In this document: positions 1 through 15,000 of the stretch, one piece after another
Layout: the number at the start of each line of letters is the position of its first letter
How positions within the stretch are numbered: position 1 is the stretch's first letter
NCBI GenBank assembly: GCA_015183035.1
Contig: JACZZP010000016.1
Coordinates: 744,001 to 808,000, forward strand
Reading direction: 5' to 3'
Source of the DNA: Meloidogyne chitwoodi
Taxonomy: Eukaryota; Nematoda; Chromadorea; Rhabditida; Meloidogynidae
Length of the DNA stretch: 64,000 bases
Notes under the pieces: model-generated
Told to the model about the DNA's origin: nothing
The model's database searches: none
Seen by the model: the letters and a program-made list of their open reading frames with translations, nothing else
Translations under genes and position numbers: made by a program

Positions 1-3000
1 ATTTAATACAATTAGCAGATCAAGGATTTGGACAATCTAATGGTTTAATATTTTTATAAAAAATATTAATTAAATAATTTAATTTAAAGTCCAAACATTT
101 GGTGATATTGTCTTCTCTTGTATGCCTAGTGCACAAAATGCTCCTTTAGTTTTTTCTTTTAATAATGGCAATAATTATACAAAATTACCTGCTTGGCGTT
201 CTCCTTCTCGTGGAACTTTAGGTACAAAATTTTTTTTTAATTTTGATTTTTTAAATTAATTTTAAGCTTTCCAATTTCGAACATTAACTCCTGATGGCCT
301 AATTCTTTATCATGGAATGTCACAATGCAAAAATTTTACAATTTGTGATTATTTGGCTTTTGAATTAATTAATGGGCATTTATTTGTAAGTTAATTTTTA
401 ATTTTAAAAATATTTTATTTTTTAAGATGATTGTAAATCTTGGTTCTGGTGATATTAGACTTCAGGTAAAGAATATAAATTTTGAATTATTATTTTTAAT
501 AAATTAAAGGGACTTATTTTATATGTTCCTCTTTTACCTAAAATTCCAAAAAAAAATTTTTTAATTTAAAATTATATTAAAAATATTTATTTTTATGCCT
601 CTGCCAAAGCTTTAAATGATGGTCTATGGCACAGTGTAATTATGGAAAGAAGTGGACGTAAAGGTTAGAAACAGATTTTTAATTATTTTAAATTAATATA
701 TTGACTATAAAAAAATCAAATTTATTTAAATTTATTTATTATTTTTTGTTTAGGTTTTATCTCAGTTGATTCACTTAGAACAGAATTTTCATGTCCAGGA
801 ATTTCAGCTAATTTAGATATTGGTATATATAAATTTTTTTAAATATTTTAAATATTTAATAATTTAGATGAACCAATTTTTCTTGGAGCTGTTCCCTGGC
901 CTGACCCATTTTCTTCTCAACAAAATAATAATTATAATAATCATCCTAAAATTGAAGCTGTAACAATTATTCAATTGGAAGAGTCTTTCGAATTAAAAAA
1001 AAATTTTCCTTCATCTGTATATTAAATTATTTAAATTTTTAATTGTTTTTTTAAAGGTTTGGACAATAAATCTTAGACAAGGATTTTTTGGTTGTATGAA
1101 AAATATTCGTTTAAATGGAATAAATATAGAAATAGCACATATATTTCATTCAAATAAATTATTGGCAACAGAAAAGGAATTGGATAACAATAAAAAATTA
1201 AAATCAACGAATGAATGTAAATTAAATATAAATTAATTTTATTAAATAAAATAATTATTTTATACCTAAATTAATTAATAATAAAATATTTTATTTTTTT
1301 AATTTAATTTATAAAATAATTAATAATAATTCATTTACTTTTTAAATTTAAAAATAATTAATAATTTAATTTTAATTTTCTAGCAATATCACTTGGTTGT
1401 CCCTTCTCTTTTTCTTCTGATTTTTGTAAAAAATTTGGAAATAAAAATCCCTGTAAAAATGGTGGTATTTGTTCTTCTTCTCATAATACATTTAATTGTG
1501 ATTGTTCTGATACTCCTTTTGATGGAATTAATTGTCAACAAAGTTGTTTTTTTAATTTAATTTTTTAAATTAAATTAATTTTAAAGAGCCTCGTCCTTTA
1601 CCTTTTCCACTACCCGAATCTCTCTCTTCAAAATTTATTTTCTCAGATTCTTGGCAATTAGAGTCTGAAATTTTGGAAATTAAATTTAGACCAAAATTAA
1701 TTGAATTTAATGAAGAAAATAAAAAACAAAAAAAACTTTTTGTTTTAATTGATACAAAATTATTTAAAATTAAAGAAAAAAGAGAAGATAAAAAGAGAGA
1801 AGATAAACAACAACAACGTTTTTTAGTTGCAATTACTGCAAGTGGAGGAATACTAGTTAATTGGGTATTTCAAGGCAATGAAGAAAATGTTTGTATTTTT
1901 TTTAAATTAATTTTTAAAAAAATAAAAAAAAATGTCTTATTTCTATGTTTACACAATAATAATTAAAATACAATAAAATATTTATATAAAAAAAATCATT
2001 CATCAATATTATTTAAAAATAATTTTTTAGCCTTCTAATATATATTTAAAATTAAATTATATTTTTTATTTAATTTATTTTAAATATTAAAAAATTTTAG
2101 ACTTTTAATCTGAGCTCTGCAAATATTAAAAATAATGTTCATTGGCATTCACTTAAAATAATAAGACAAGGACAACGAATGGGACTTAAATTAGACGGAA
2201 AATGGCATAATCGTAATATTATTATTATTATTATTTTTTAATTAATATTTAATTAATATTTAATTTTTAAAATTAACAAAATAATAAAATAATTTTTATT
2301 TAATTTTAAAACAGAAACATTAAATAATAATGGAAATAAACGTTTAATTCTTACTATTAATGAATTAGCTATTGCCCAACCTATTGGAACTAATAAAATT
2401 GGAGGTTAATATTATTTTTAATTTTTTTTTTTTGATTTTTTAATTTTTAAAAAATATTAGATAAAATTAAAAAAATTAAAAATTTATTTCTTTAGATAAT
2501 TTGGAGCATTTGTTTCGTTTCCACGGGGATTTAAGGATTCTTTCTTTGAATGGACATGATTTATTAAGGCCTATACGTGTTATGAAACGACAAAAAGGTT
2601 AAATTAAAAATATATTTTTTTATTTTTTTTGTTTTAAATAATGAATTAAAATATAATTATTTTTAAATACTAAAAAAATTATATCTATATTTAGGTATAT
2701 AAAATAATAATTTTATTATTTTCCAATATTGGCTATATTTTTTTAATTTTATTTATTTTTAATAATGTAAAAGCTACTAAAAAAGATTAATTCTTTTGAT
2801 TTATTTTTATACATTAATTAATATTAAACAATTTATTTTCAAAAAGATGATTTTTATTAACCTAAAATTAAAATTTAAATAATATTCCAAAATTTTGACA
2901 CGTTGCAAAAAATATTTTTTGTCTTTTTTATATTAAAATCTAAAAATAAAAAAAAGAAAATCTCTTAAACTGGCTTTATTTAATTTATTAATTTTATCAA

Positions 3001-6000
3001 AAATTGTTTTTTATTCAATTTATAAAATATACTTTCTAAAAATTATTTTTTTATTTTTTCTGCAACATTTATTTATTTATTTATTTAAAAATAAGTAATA
3101 CTTTCTTTCCCTTTTTTTTCACGTTTTCCAATTTAACAACTCTTCCAACTTTATTAAAATAACTAGAATTTCCTTTTTTATACAAATTGGATTAAAAAAA
3201 GAAAATATTTATAAAAAATGTGTTTTTACTCATTCGCGCACTTTTCTTTTTTTTTATTTTTGAGAGAAGAAAAAAGAGGAAATTATAAGTACTTCTTCTT
3301 CTTTTCCCATTACTTTATTTTTTTCCTGACAATTCTTATTAAAGGAAGTAAGCTTCAAATTGTTGTTGTTATTTCCTTATATTTTCCATAAAAATATTAA
3401 AAATAATTTTATGCATATTTTGTTGTACAAAATCAAAAATATAGGAAATTGAATTTTTGAAAGAGTTTTTTAATAATTTTTAAAATAATTTTTAAAGATT
3501 TTTTAAATTAATTCAAAGTTTTTTGAAATTTTTTTTGGTTATTATAAAAAAATTTAACCAAAAATACTCTTAAAAAATATTTATTTTTCGATTTTGTCTA
3601 GTGGTTTTGCATGCATTTATTTATATATTTATTTATATATTTATCGTCACTTCACCCCAATATTTTTATTTTTTTACCAAATTCTCCTCTTTTTAAATTT
3701 CGTCATTATTTTCTGTTTAAAAACCCATTATTAACTCCTTTTCGGGCCCTAAATTTTTTTTGCTTTTCACCTCAATTTCCTCTTTTTTCCTTTCAAAATT
3801 TAGAAAATAATTTTTTATTTTTTTTCAAGTATTTCTCCTTTTTAATAAAGATTAAATTATTATTATTATTTTACTGAACTTTGTGCTTTTGGTACATATT
3901 TATTATTTTATAATTATTTATCAATGCAAAAGCACTGACATCCAAAAATATATAAATTATTATCATAAAGGCACGGTGCATAAAAATAAATAATATAATA
4001 TTTAATTAATTTAAATTGTAATTATATATATTAAACAAATTAAATTAATTTAATTGGTAATTTTGCTTAATATAATATATTTTAAAATAAAATACTATAA
4101 TAAAATAATATTTTTAATACTTAGTACCAGTGTTTTCGTGACCGGGTTTCGGTCATGACCAAAAGTGACCTGACCTGACCAGACCTGACCTGACCAGACC
4201 TGACCTGACCTGACCGAAATTTTTGGTCAGGTCAGGTCATTTTGGTGACCGGGAAAAGGCCGGTCAGGTCAGGTCAGATTTTTTGACCAAAAATTCAAAA
4301 TGGTCATGACCGGTCATATGACCGAAAATCGAAAAATTTCACTGACCGTTATTTAATTTTCCCCCTTTTCTTTCCCTTCTTTCACTCATATGCATGGGGG
4401 AAGAAAAGAATCATTAATGGGAAAGATTTATTTAGAATTAAATTGACTATTATGTTAGTGTGAGTGTGGTTGAGTGGTTAGTGTGTTAGGCTTGGATCCA
4501 AACTTAACCGTAGGTTCGAGTCCTTTGATATTTACAATTAATTTATCTTTCGTTTATTATTATAAAATTTGTTTATCTTTATTTTTCTTTCATTTTTAAA
4601 CATTTTAGAAGAAAAAATAATCCTATATTTTTGTCTCGACGTTAAAAAAGGTGAATTTTTGGCAACTAAAGTAATAATTTTTCAAAAATTTTCGCCTGCG
4701 GCGCAAAAACTACCCGACACCCGAAATTTATGTAAATCTACCCGAACCCGACACTTGAGCTCAACCCGCGGCAACCCTGGTCGGGATCCCAGAAATGTGA
4801 ATTTTTTAATTTTTAGTCTGCACCGATTGAGCATTTTTCGCAGTATTCTTTTGCTACCCATCTAAGCAACACAAAACCTAAACTGTTGAATGAACAACTA
4901 TTTATCTATTTAAATCATTCATTAATGGATTAAGTTTACTTTAAATGTATTTCTTTTTAATTTATTTCAATCCAATAGATAAATTTAAAACAAAAATTGA
5001 ATAAAATATACGCGAAAAAATTTTTTTAGCCATTATATTTCAAAAATTTTTCGGTCATGTTCGGTCATTTTCGGTCATGACCAAACGTGACCTGACCTGA
5101 CCTGACCGAAATTGCGGTCATGGTCAGGTCAGGTCATTTTTGATGACCGAAATTTCCGGTCAGGTCAGGTCATTTTTATGACCGGGAAAAGGCCGGTCAC
5201 GAAAACACTGCTTAGTACTCCATTCCTGAGCTAGAAACCTTTGTATTTTTGGATGTCAGTCATTCGACTGATAAAAATATGTCTACATATATATGTACTA
5301 GGTATGGCTAAGTTTCGTACTTCGGAACTTTCGTATTTTTCAGGTCACTTTTATTTCGTATTTCGGTTTTTATTTTCCAATTTTGCCCATCCTTGATATT
5401 TACTTTTTATTTTTGATCATAATTTAAAAAGAATCAAAAATATTATTTTATATTAAGAGATATGTGTTATTTTTCCCTTTTTTGAAATAAGATTTTTAAA
5501 AATTTTAAGAAAAATATTAATTAATTTTTTATCTTTTAAAATAATTCTCTGACAATTTTCGGTACTTTTTTCCGTTTTTAAGGATAACAAATTCTAAATT
5601 TTCCGTAACATGATTATATTAATTAAATTTTAATTATTCCTTAAAAATAAATAATTATAAAATGTTGCGGATAAAATTTAGAGACAAAAGCTATTTTTAA
5701 TTGTTTAAGAGACTAATATTTTTGACATTTTGTTTTTTTAAATAAAATATTTTAAAACAATTATTTTTAGAATTAAAATTCTCTCTTTTATTTTTAAAAA
5801 TTGTTAAAAAAATAAATATAAAATCCTCTTTCTTTCTTTTATTTTATTTCTTGCCTTCCATCATTTGTCAAAAACGTAAAAATGCCAAAAAGGCATTGCT
5901 TAAATATATTTATTATATCTGAACTGAGTTATTGAAATGCCAAAAGTCGAGGGGCAGAAAAAGAAAAAAAACTTCATATTTTGCTCATCCTTTGCTCATC

Positions 6001-9000
6001 CTTCAGAAAAAATATTATTTTTATTTTTCTTGCATTTACTAAAATAATAATATCAGTATTTACTCATCTTCCGTCATTTTACAAAATATTATTGGCATAT
6101 TATTATTGCACTTGGGAATATATAAAATTTTTATTTATGTATTTTTCATTTTTTTTAATTTTCTAAAAATTTGAAATTATTTAAATTTATTTATTTATAG
6201 CTAAAATAAATATTAAAAAATAAATTCCTTTTTGACAAAACCAAAAAAAGCTTTAAAAAAAAATAAAATTATATATATTTTTGGTAATAAAAAATATGTT
6301 GCATAATTTATTGAAAATTTATTTTCAAGTTATAAATTTATTTGTTCTCTTTTTTTATTTCTTTTAAAAATTAAAAAGCACCAAGACATTTTTTATTAAA
6401 TTTTCTTACTTCCTTGTTTTTTATTAATTTATTTTCGTAAAATAAAAAAATATTATAAATTTATTTTTTAATTTTTTAAAGGTTCTTCTTCCTCAACATC
6501 ATCACAAAACAACCAAGAATTAATTTTAAATTCTTTAGAAATATTACAAAATATTAAAATGAATAATAATAATAATAAAAGAAATTTGTCAGTAGATAGT
6601 AGTAAAATAATTTGGAAAAATGAACAAATAAAGCATCAAACAATTTTGGTAAAATTAATTAATTTATTTAATAAATATTTTTTTTTAAATTATTTTATCT
6701 TTTAATACACTTTTTTTTATTTCTTAACGTTTTAAAATTTTATTTTTTGTTTTTTTGAATATAGGAAAATTTTTTAAAATTTTATTTTTCTTTAAGCCCT
6801 TATTTTAAATAAATTTAAATAAATTAGTAATTAATTTCTCTTTTCTCTTTTCTATTCTTCTCTTAATAAACTATACAAAATTATTTATCCAACCGTTAAA
6901 ACTTTTTTGTTTTCATAAACTTTTAATGTGTCTGTCTATTTATTTATTTTTTAAAAATTAAAAGAATTAAAATATATTTATAAAAATATTTTTATTTTTT
7001 AATATTACAACACAAAGCAATATTTAGATATAAAATTGCTTTTATAAATATTTACTATTACTAAAATAACAAAAGAAACAAACAAACAAATTATCTTACC
7101 CAATAAATAAATAAATAAATACATTTCCTTTTTTATTTTTTATAAATACTTAGTGCTAAAATTAAAAAAAAAATATATTTAAAAAAATTAATATTTATTG
7201 AAAAATAATTTTATTATTGAATAAAATTTGTTTAATTTATTTATTTCATTAAAAAGCTATTTTCTTTAATTCGAGCATTTTTTAAATAAAAAATAGTTAA
7301 ATTAAAATTATTTTATTTTTTTTTATTTTTAGCCTCAACAATTAAAAAAATATCAAAACGATTCTTCTATTTCTTCTTCATTTTTCTTTACAAAATCTCC
7401 ACTTGGCTGTCTTAGACAAAATGCTCGTAATTGTTTACCTGAACCTTCTATTGAAGATAGTTAGTTTTTTTAATATATTAAATTTATTTGTTAAATTTAA
7501 TTTAAAATATAAATTTTTTTTAATATTTTTGATATTTTCCTATTTTTTTCATTTATTTTTAATTATTTTTAATTTTATTAAATTAATCATTGTTTATCAA
7601 AATAATATTTTTCACTTAAATTTTATTGATTTTTTAAATACTAAATATTTTAAAAAAATTTTAAATAATTTTTTTAATAACTAAAAATATTTATAAATAA
7701 TTTTTAACTTTTTTAAACTTAAACTTTAATTTTAAAAAAATTATGACGAGAGTGGGATTCGAACCCACGCCCACGAATGGACTGGTGATTTAAGCTTTCC
7801 TTAAACCAGCGCCTTAGACCGCTCGGCCATCTCGCCTCACTTTCACTTTTCTTTAAACAAATAGTTATTTAATAGAACAATGAGAAATATTAAATTTAGG
7901 CCAAATTGTTGATTATCTTTAAATTTAATTAATTTAAAATTCCAGTTAAGAGTTGGATTTTCGAATTTAATTTTTATCAATTTCGCAAAAATTTATTTTT
8001 TTTCAAAATTCGATTTAAAAGTACTCATTTTGATTAAAGTACATTTTCAATTTTGAAAGTTTTTTAAATTACTCTTTACTTTCATTACTTAAATTAATAA
8101 TTAGAGCTTTTATAATTTACTTTTCATTTTTAATTATTTTTTAAAAATTGTTTTTTACTTTTTTTTCATTTCATTAGTCAATATATATTTATTTTTTATT
8201 TTAGTATAGATTTTTCTAATAAATAATTTTTCTCTACAATTTCCTTAATTACTTCTCGTTCGCCATATTGGATTTTATTTATTTTTTCTTTCTTTTTCTG
8301 CTTTTTAGTTATCAAAAAACTTTTTTTCTTATTTTTTTTTGACTTTTACAGAGATTTAATTGACGTCAATCTTATATTTATTTTTTAAATTGTTTTATTT
8401 TTATTTTTACAGTCAAAATTGGAGGGTTTTGTTTCAGATTTTTTTAATATTTTTTGTTAATTTTTAATTTGCTAAATGTTCTTTTCTATAAGAAAAGTTG
8501 ATATTTTATTTTTTTCTTTTTCTTTATATTATATTATTTATTTTTTGTTATTTAAAACACCTCAGCTTTTATTATTATTTTTTCCTAAAATTATTTTTTA
8601 ATTTTTTAATATTTTTAATTCTTTATTAAAATAAATTAGGCGTTCTTGGTTTATTAATTTAATTTTTTCTTTCAATCTCATTTGTTTTACTTTTTTTATT
8701 TGGCTCTCTCCTCTCAAATAAAAGGTCAAAATTTAATAAATAATTAATTAAATAATTTATTTATTTTTTTAATTATTTTTAAATAATTCCCCCAAAATGT
8801 TATAATAATCTTTATTTTTATTTTTCTTAATTATTTAAAAACATATCTAAAAATAGCCAATTTAAATAAATTGAATGGTAGCCTTAATTTTGTTTTTAGC
8901 CTTTCCTTTTTAATTTTTTTTCAAATCTTTTCCCTCTTTTCATTTAATCTAATATAGTTTCCTTCAGAGATTTTGCATTTTTAGAGACCACTTATATTAT

Positions 9001-12000
9001 TGCGCGGTCAAAAATTTTATTTTTATTTAAAAATAAAATTTTTGTTATTTTTACTGATAATTTTGGTTACCTTAATTTACATAAATTTATAAAAAAATTT
9101 TTTTACTTCCCATAAATTTTTAAATATTTATAAATGTTTCTACATAATTTTGATATATTTTTTCATTTTATTTACTTTTTTAAATTTTAATATTTTTTCT
9201 CCATATTATTTATTATTTTTTAACTCAAAATTTTTTATAAAAAAAAAAGTTATGTATTTTTAAAATAAAAATTTCAATCTTTTTAACGGTCAGTGCATTT
9301 TCTCTCCCCTGGGAAGCCTTAAAAATAAAAAGAAAAAAATAAATGTTGTTGGGGATATAAAAATCACCTTTCAATTTTTCATTGTTTTTGAATGACCATT
9401 GGAAAAATAAAAATAAAATAATATTTTAAGGCTTTTAAAAATAAATGTAGTGTTTTGTTGTTTTTTAGGATATTTTTGCTTCATTTCTTTTAACTTTTTT
9501 TATTTTTTTAAATTTTTTCCGATTTTTTAACTCTCCTGAGAGGCTAAATAATATTTATTTATTTTTACTAAATTTTAAACTTTTTTATTTTATTATTATT
9601 ATTTTCATATTCAACACATTTTACTTTTATAAATTTAATTTTTTACTAACAATAAGTTTAATAATTTTTTTTAAATAAAATTCTTTTTTTTATTTTTTTA
9701 AAAATTAAATCCCCTCACTTTTTATATAAGGTAAGAATTATATTTATTTATTTTATCGAATCTTTGAGATATCTTTAATATTATATTTACACTTAGTTTT
9801 CAATAAATAAACAAAAAAATGCCAAGAAGGAAGTTTTGTCCTTACAAAGAAAAAAGGGGTAGAAGGGGCTATGTACATAGGTATATATTCTATTATTTAT
9901 ATCAATTTATAAATAAGGTGAATATTCAAATAAATATACTTTTTTATTTTTTACAGCCTTATAGAAAATAAAGAAATGAAAAAAAAAAACTTTAAGAAAT
10001 ATTTGTGTTTTTTACTTGCGCTTAATATATACAAGATATTTATTTATTTTATTTTATTATATTCCTTTTTGACTTTTCTTTCTTCTTCTTTTTTTGTTAG
10101 TTCATCAATGAGAGAGAAGATATTTTAAATTAATAAAAATATATTTTTATTTCTTTTTTTATTCAAAATTGTATACATTTTTCTTTCTTTCTTAAAAATT
10201 TCAATTAACGTAAAAAAAATATTTATTTTAAATAATTTATTTATCATTAGCTAATACTTATAGGCATATAAATAATAAAATAAAATAATTTAACTTTAGT
10301 CAATTAAAGTGTTTAAATAAATAAAAGTTAGTTTTTTATAAAAGAATATTTATAAAAAATAGCCAATAAAAATTTATTAGATATAAATATTCTTTAAAAT
10401 ATTTTTTATAAATATCAGGAACTAAAAAAACAAAAAGCAAGATATCTTTAAATTTTCGGTTTTGTTTCTGTAATACCCAATAATTCTACATATATTTACC
10501 CATAATAACCCTTTTATTTAATAAATTTTTATTTAAAGTAAAATAAATTTTTTTTCTTAATTTTTAAGCTTATTCTTTTTAAAAATACTATGTAACTTAA
10601 TAAATCTCTCTTATTTTTTTTAAATCCTTTTATTTTTGTTTTTAATTTTAAAAATAATTTTTTATTTTTAATATAATTTTTACAATTTTTTCATTTAACT
10701 TTAGTACATATTATTATTAATTTATTTATTTAATCTCCCCTTTTAAAATATAAATATAATATTTATAAAATGTCCGCGCAACAATTTCTTTCTTCTTTAT
10801 CTTCTCCAACAATTTTAACTAGTACTACTACTTCTTTGCCTATTCTTTGTCTCATCGATTGGCACTCACCAAAGTGTCGAGAACAACATTATAAAATTCC
10901 TGTTCCTAATTTTGCTTCTGCCCAATTTTTGCCTTTAAGTGAATCATTTGAAGAAGAAGAAAATATTAATAATAATAATAATAATGATTATTTTAATAAT
11001 AATGAAATTAATGGTAAATTAATTTAATTAATATATGTAAATAATTAATTTAATTATTTTATATAAATAAAGTAAAAGTTTAATTTATTTTTAAATTTAT
11101 TTTTTATTTAAATAAATTCTAAATTTACAAAATTCGGTAATTTTACTTTAATAACACTAAATCTTATTTAGATAAATTTTTTTATTTCTATTTTTTATTT
11201 CTATTTTTTATTTTCTTTAATTTTTTATTTTTTTTTTTTAAATATTTTTAGATTTTTTTAATTAATTATTTAAAATTTAAATAATTATTGTATATTAATT
11301 AAAAATAATTTTTTTTTAATATTTAAAAATAAAAAATTAATTTTGTACAAAAATTAATTTAATTAAAAAAATAAATTAAAATAGTAAATTTAAATTAAAA
11401 AAAAATATTATTTAATTTTTAAAAGGTTTTTTTACTCCAATAATCTCAAAATCACTTAATTTGGAAGAAGAACAAACAAAAACAACAAAAACATCTTTAA
11501 CAACAACAAAACCTTTTATTAAAGAATTATCAATTATTTCCTCTTCCTCTTCTTTTTCTTTTTTAACCTCAACAGTTTCCTCTCCTTCTACTACAACAAC
11601 AAAAACAAATAAAAAATTGCTTCATTCTTGGACAAAACAAAAAACTAGTGGTAAGTAAATAATTAAATTTTTTTATTTTTAATTAAATTTATTAATATAT
11701 TTTTTAATAAAAAATAAAATTAATTTTTGTTTTTTTAATTTTTTTAAACTTTTCTTTTTTAATTCTTTACACTTTTTTTCTTTCTTTTTTAATTTTTATT
11801 AATTATAAATTTTAAAAGCATTTTAATTAATATTTTTTTTTTAAATTAACATTTTATTTACTTTTTAATTTTAATAAATAAATGACTTGGAGTGTTTACT
11901 TATTTTTATTAAAATAATTTATTTTTCTAAAAAATAATATTATTTTTTTAGATAATTTTTAAAATAAATATAAAATACCTAAATAACTCCAAGTCACCTT

Positions 12001-15000
12001 TTTATGTTTTTTTTTAAATTATTTTAACTTTTGCTTTTTTAATCACGCAATTTTGCTTTGCTTTTTTACCCAAAACTTTTCTTTCCTAGAAATGCTTTTT
12101 AAATAAATAAAAATAAAAATATATTTTTATTTATTAAATATATTTGGTCATTTGCACAAATCTGGCACGGCCATTGGCCTTAATAAAAAATAAATAAAAA
12201 ATAAACAAAAATTGAACTTTAAGGGGAAGAAAATGTGAATAAATAAATAAATAAAAAATGCACTCCAGCACGCACTTGAGCACACAAATATAAAATAAAT
12301 AATAATAATTCTTACTTTTCTTTAAAAAATAAACTTTTTCTTTTTTTTCATTTCTTATTTTTTTTATTAATATCTCCAAAAGTCTATAATTAAATTTTAT
12401 AATTTTATTTTAAAAAGATATATTTTTAAATAATCTCTAAGGCAAAATTCAACACGAAACGAGTCGAATAGTTTTATTTTTATTATTTAAAATAATATTT
12501 AGAATTTACAATATTTTTTTAGTTTCGAAATACTTCTGATGCTTAGAAGCAAAAATAAATATATTCTTTAAAATTAGTAACTATATTAAGAGGGAACAAT
12601 CTTAATTTTTTGGTTAAAAATTTTAATTTTAAATTTAATTAACTAATTAAAATAAATTAATATTTATAACTAAAATAATTACTTTTTTTATATTTATTTA
12701 AAAAAGGTCCCTCTTTTTTAATTATAATAACTTATTTAAAAAAATATTTTTATTTTTTTAAAATTATTTTTAATATTAAAAGAAAAATTAAATTAGAAAA
12801 AAATATTTTTTATAAATTTCTTTTTTTTCTCATTTTATTTAATTCTTTTGCACTTAATTAAATTAGTAATATATGTTTGTTTATTGCACAAATTTATTAT
12901 TCAAAAAATTAAATAAAATTATTTTAAAAAAGAAATTTTATATTTTTAGTTTAAAAATGTTTTTTTATACATTTAAAAATGTTAAAAAATTCCAATTAAA
13001 TTTAATTGGAATTTTTTTGAAATTTTTAATTGACTGAAAAAGGGTTAATTTGTACTAGCAATTAATTTTTTCTGTTACTAAAATGGGGGTTTTATTTTTT
13101 ATAAATAAAAAAATAAGTTTTTATTCCAGAAACTTTTATTTTTTAATTTTTTTAAAATTGTGTACAATATATTTATTCATTTTTTAAAAATTAAAAAAAA
13201 AAATTTTTGAAAATTTAAATAAATTAATTTAATATTTATATAAAAAATTAAAAAATATTAAATTACAAAAATAGCCTCAATTCCATATTCTTCAACACAA
13301 CATTCTTCTTTAAATAAATTATTTTCTTCTTCTGAACAAACTTTAATGGATTATGAGAAATATGACAACTTTAAAAGTGACTTATCTTCCTCTGAAAATA
13401 TTAATTCTCCTCATAAATTAAGAATTAAACAAAAAGAAGAAAAAGAAATATTAAAATTAAAAAAACAAAATAATTATATTCCAAAAGGTGGTTGGCCTAT
13501 GAGAACAAGAACATGGCCAGATGGAAGAAGATTAGGCTCTGATGGATTAAAAAAATGGCAAAAATTAAAACCAAAAATTGAAGAAATTAAAGAAGAAAAA
13601 ATTAATAAAATAAAAGAAAAAAACCAACAAATAACAACAAAAAAATTGTTAAAAATAGAAAAAGAACAAAAATTGCCTTTAACAATAACACCCTCAATTA
13701 AAAAAACAACAAAATTGCCTTTAGAATTAACAAAATTAAATCAAATACATAATTTTAGTGTAGATCAGGGTATTAGGCCTGGATTAAATTTTACTTTTGG
13801 TAAATACCAATAAAATAAATTAAAGTTTTTTAATTAAATTATTTACTGCAAAATTATATTTAAATTAAATTTTAAGAGGAAAAAATATTAAAAAAAAAAT
13901 TAAAATTTTGAAAAAATTAAATATTGCACAATTTATCCATTTTTTAAATTTTACAAAATTTATCCAAATTATTTTCAAATTCACTTTTTGTTTTTAAAAA
14001 ATAATTGACTTTCTTTCCTAAAATAAAATTACTTTTTTATTGCACAAAACTTCTTTTTTTATTTATTTTTTTCTCATTAAAATATTTTACTAGTCAATGC
14101 TGTAATTTAAAAATAAATATTATAAAGCTTCTTTTTTTATTATTTTTAATACTTTTTATATTTTTTTCTATGTTTTTTTAATATTTTATTTTTTCTATTA
14201 AAATAATCTTTTCTTAATTATTTTTTTTTACCTAAATATATTTATATTTTCTGAGTTAGTGCTGCTCTGGAATGCTTTTTTTTTAAAAAAGATATATTAT
14301 GGATCCCCTTATTTTTAATTTATTTAAAAATTTTATCAGTTAAAAATAAAAATATTATTTATTAAATTTTTATTTTTTTGAATGCAGTGTGCCTTTACTT
14401 ACATATTTTAATGTCTGTTTGATTTATGTATTTATTTTTTGTTTTAAAAAATTAATAAAATCATATTCTTTTTATTTAATTTAAGTAAAATAGTTTTTAA
14501 TTAATTAAATAAAGAAAGTATTTTTTGATAATTCAGAATTAATCTCAAAAAATTTATTTTACATTCCTCAATTTTTTAGAGATTTTTTTTGTTATTAAAA
14601 TTTTTTTTTGAATTTTTTATGTTTTGATAAAGACCGATAATTTTTTGATATATCGAATATCAACGCTTAAATCCCCTGTCTATAGATTTTATATTATTTT
14701 AATAATTTTTATATTAATTATTAAAAACTTTACACTTTTTCTTCAAAATTATATTTTTTGCACATTTCTAGGAAAGAAAGTCACACTTTCTCTCTTTCAT
14801 TAATTTAAAATATTTATTTTTTATTATTTTAATTTTCTAAACTTTTAATTTTTTTAAATAAAATTAAAAAATAAATTATTTTCTCTGAACCTTATAAATT
14901 TGCAGTAAATTTATTAAAATAATTTTTATTAATTTAAAGAAATTAATTTAATTAAATTAATTATATTTTTTAGCTCCGACACAAAAGCCTTCAATTATTA

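Larger units (their letters stand above)
2598..6481 (+). other. Neurexin intron, 3.9 kb
   Basis: No coding exon was found here apart from a hAT-type element at 4128-5210 and a degraded element just after it. The remainder is AT-rich sequence with homopolymer runs. Short open frames (near 3611 and 5981) are low-complexity Phe/Leu/Ile strings without splice support. Confidence 0.6.

Noticed and set aside
3611..3877. Phe/Leu-rich open frame in the neurexin intron
   Set aside because: Low-complexity translation of T-rich intron DNA; no splice or homology support.
7403..7684. Open frame over a neurexin exon
   Set aside because: It is out of the neurexin frame at the start and runs into intron sequence; the true exon is 7333-7459.
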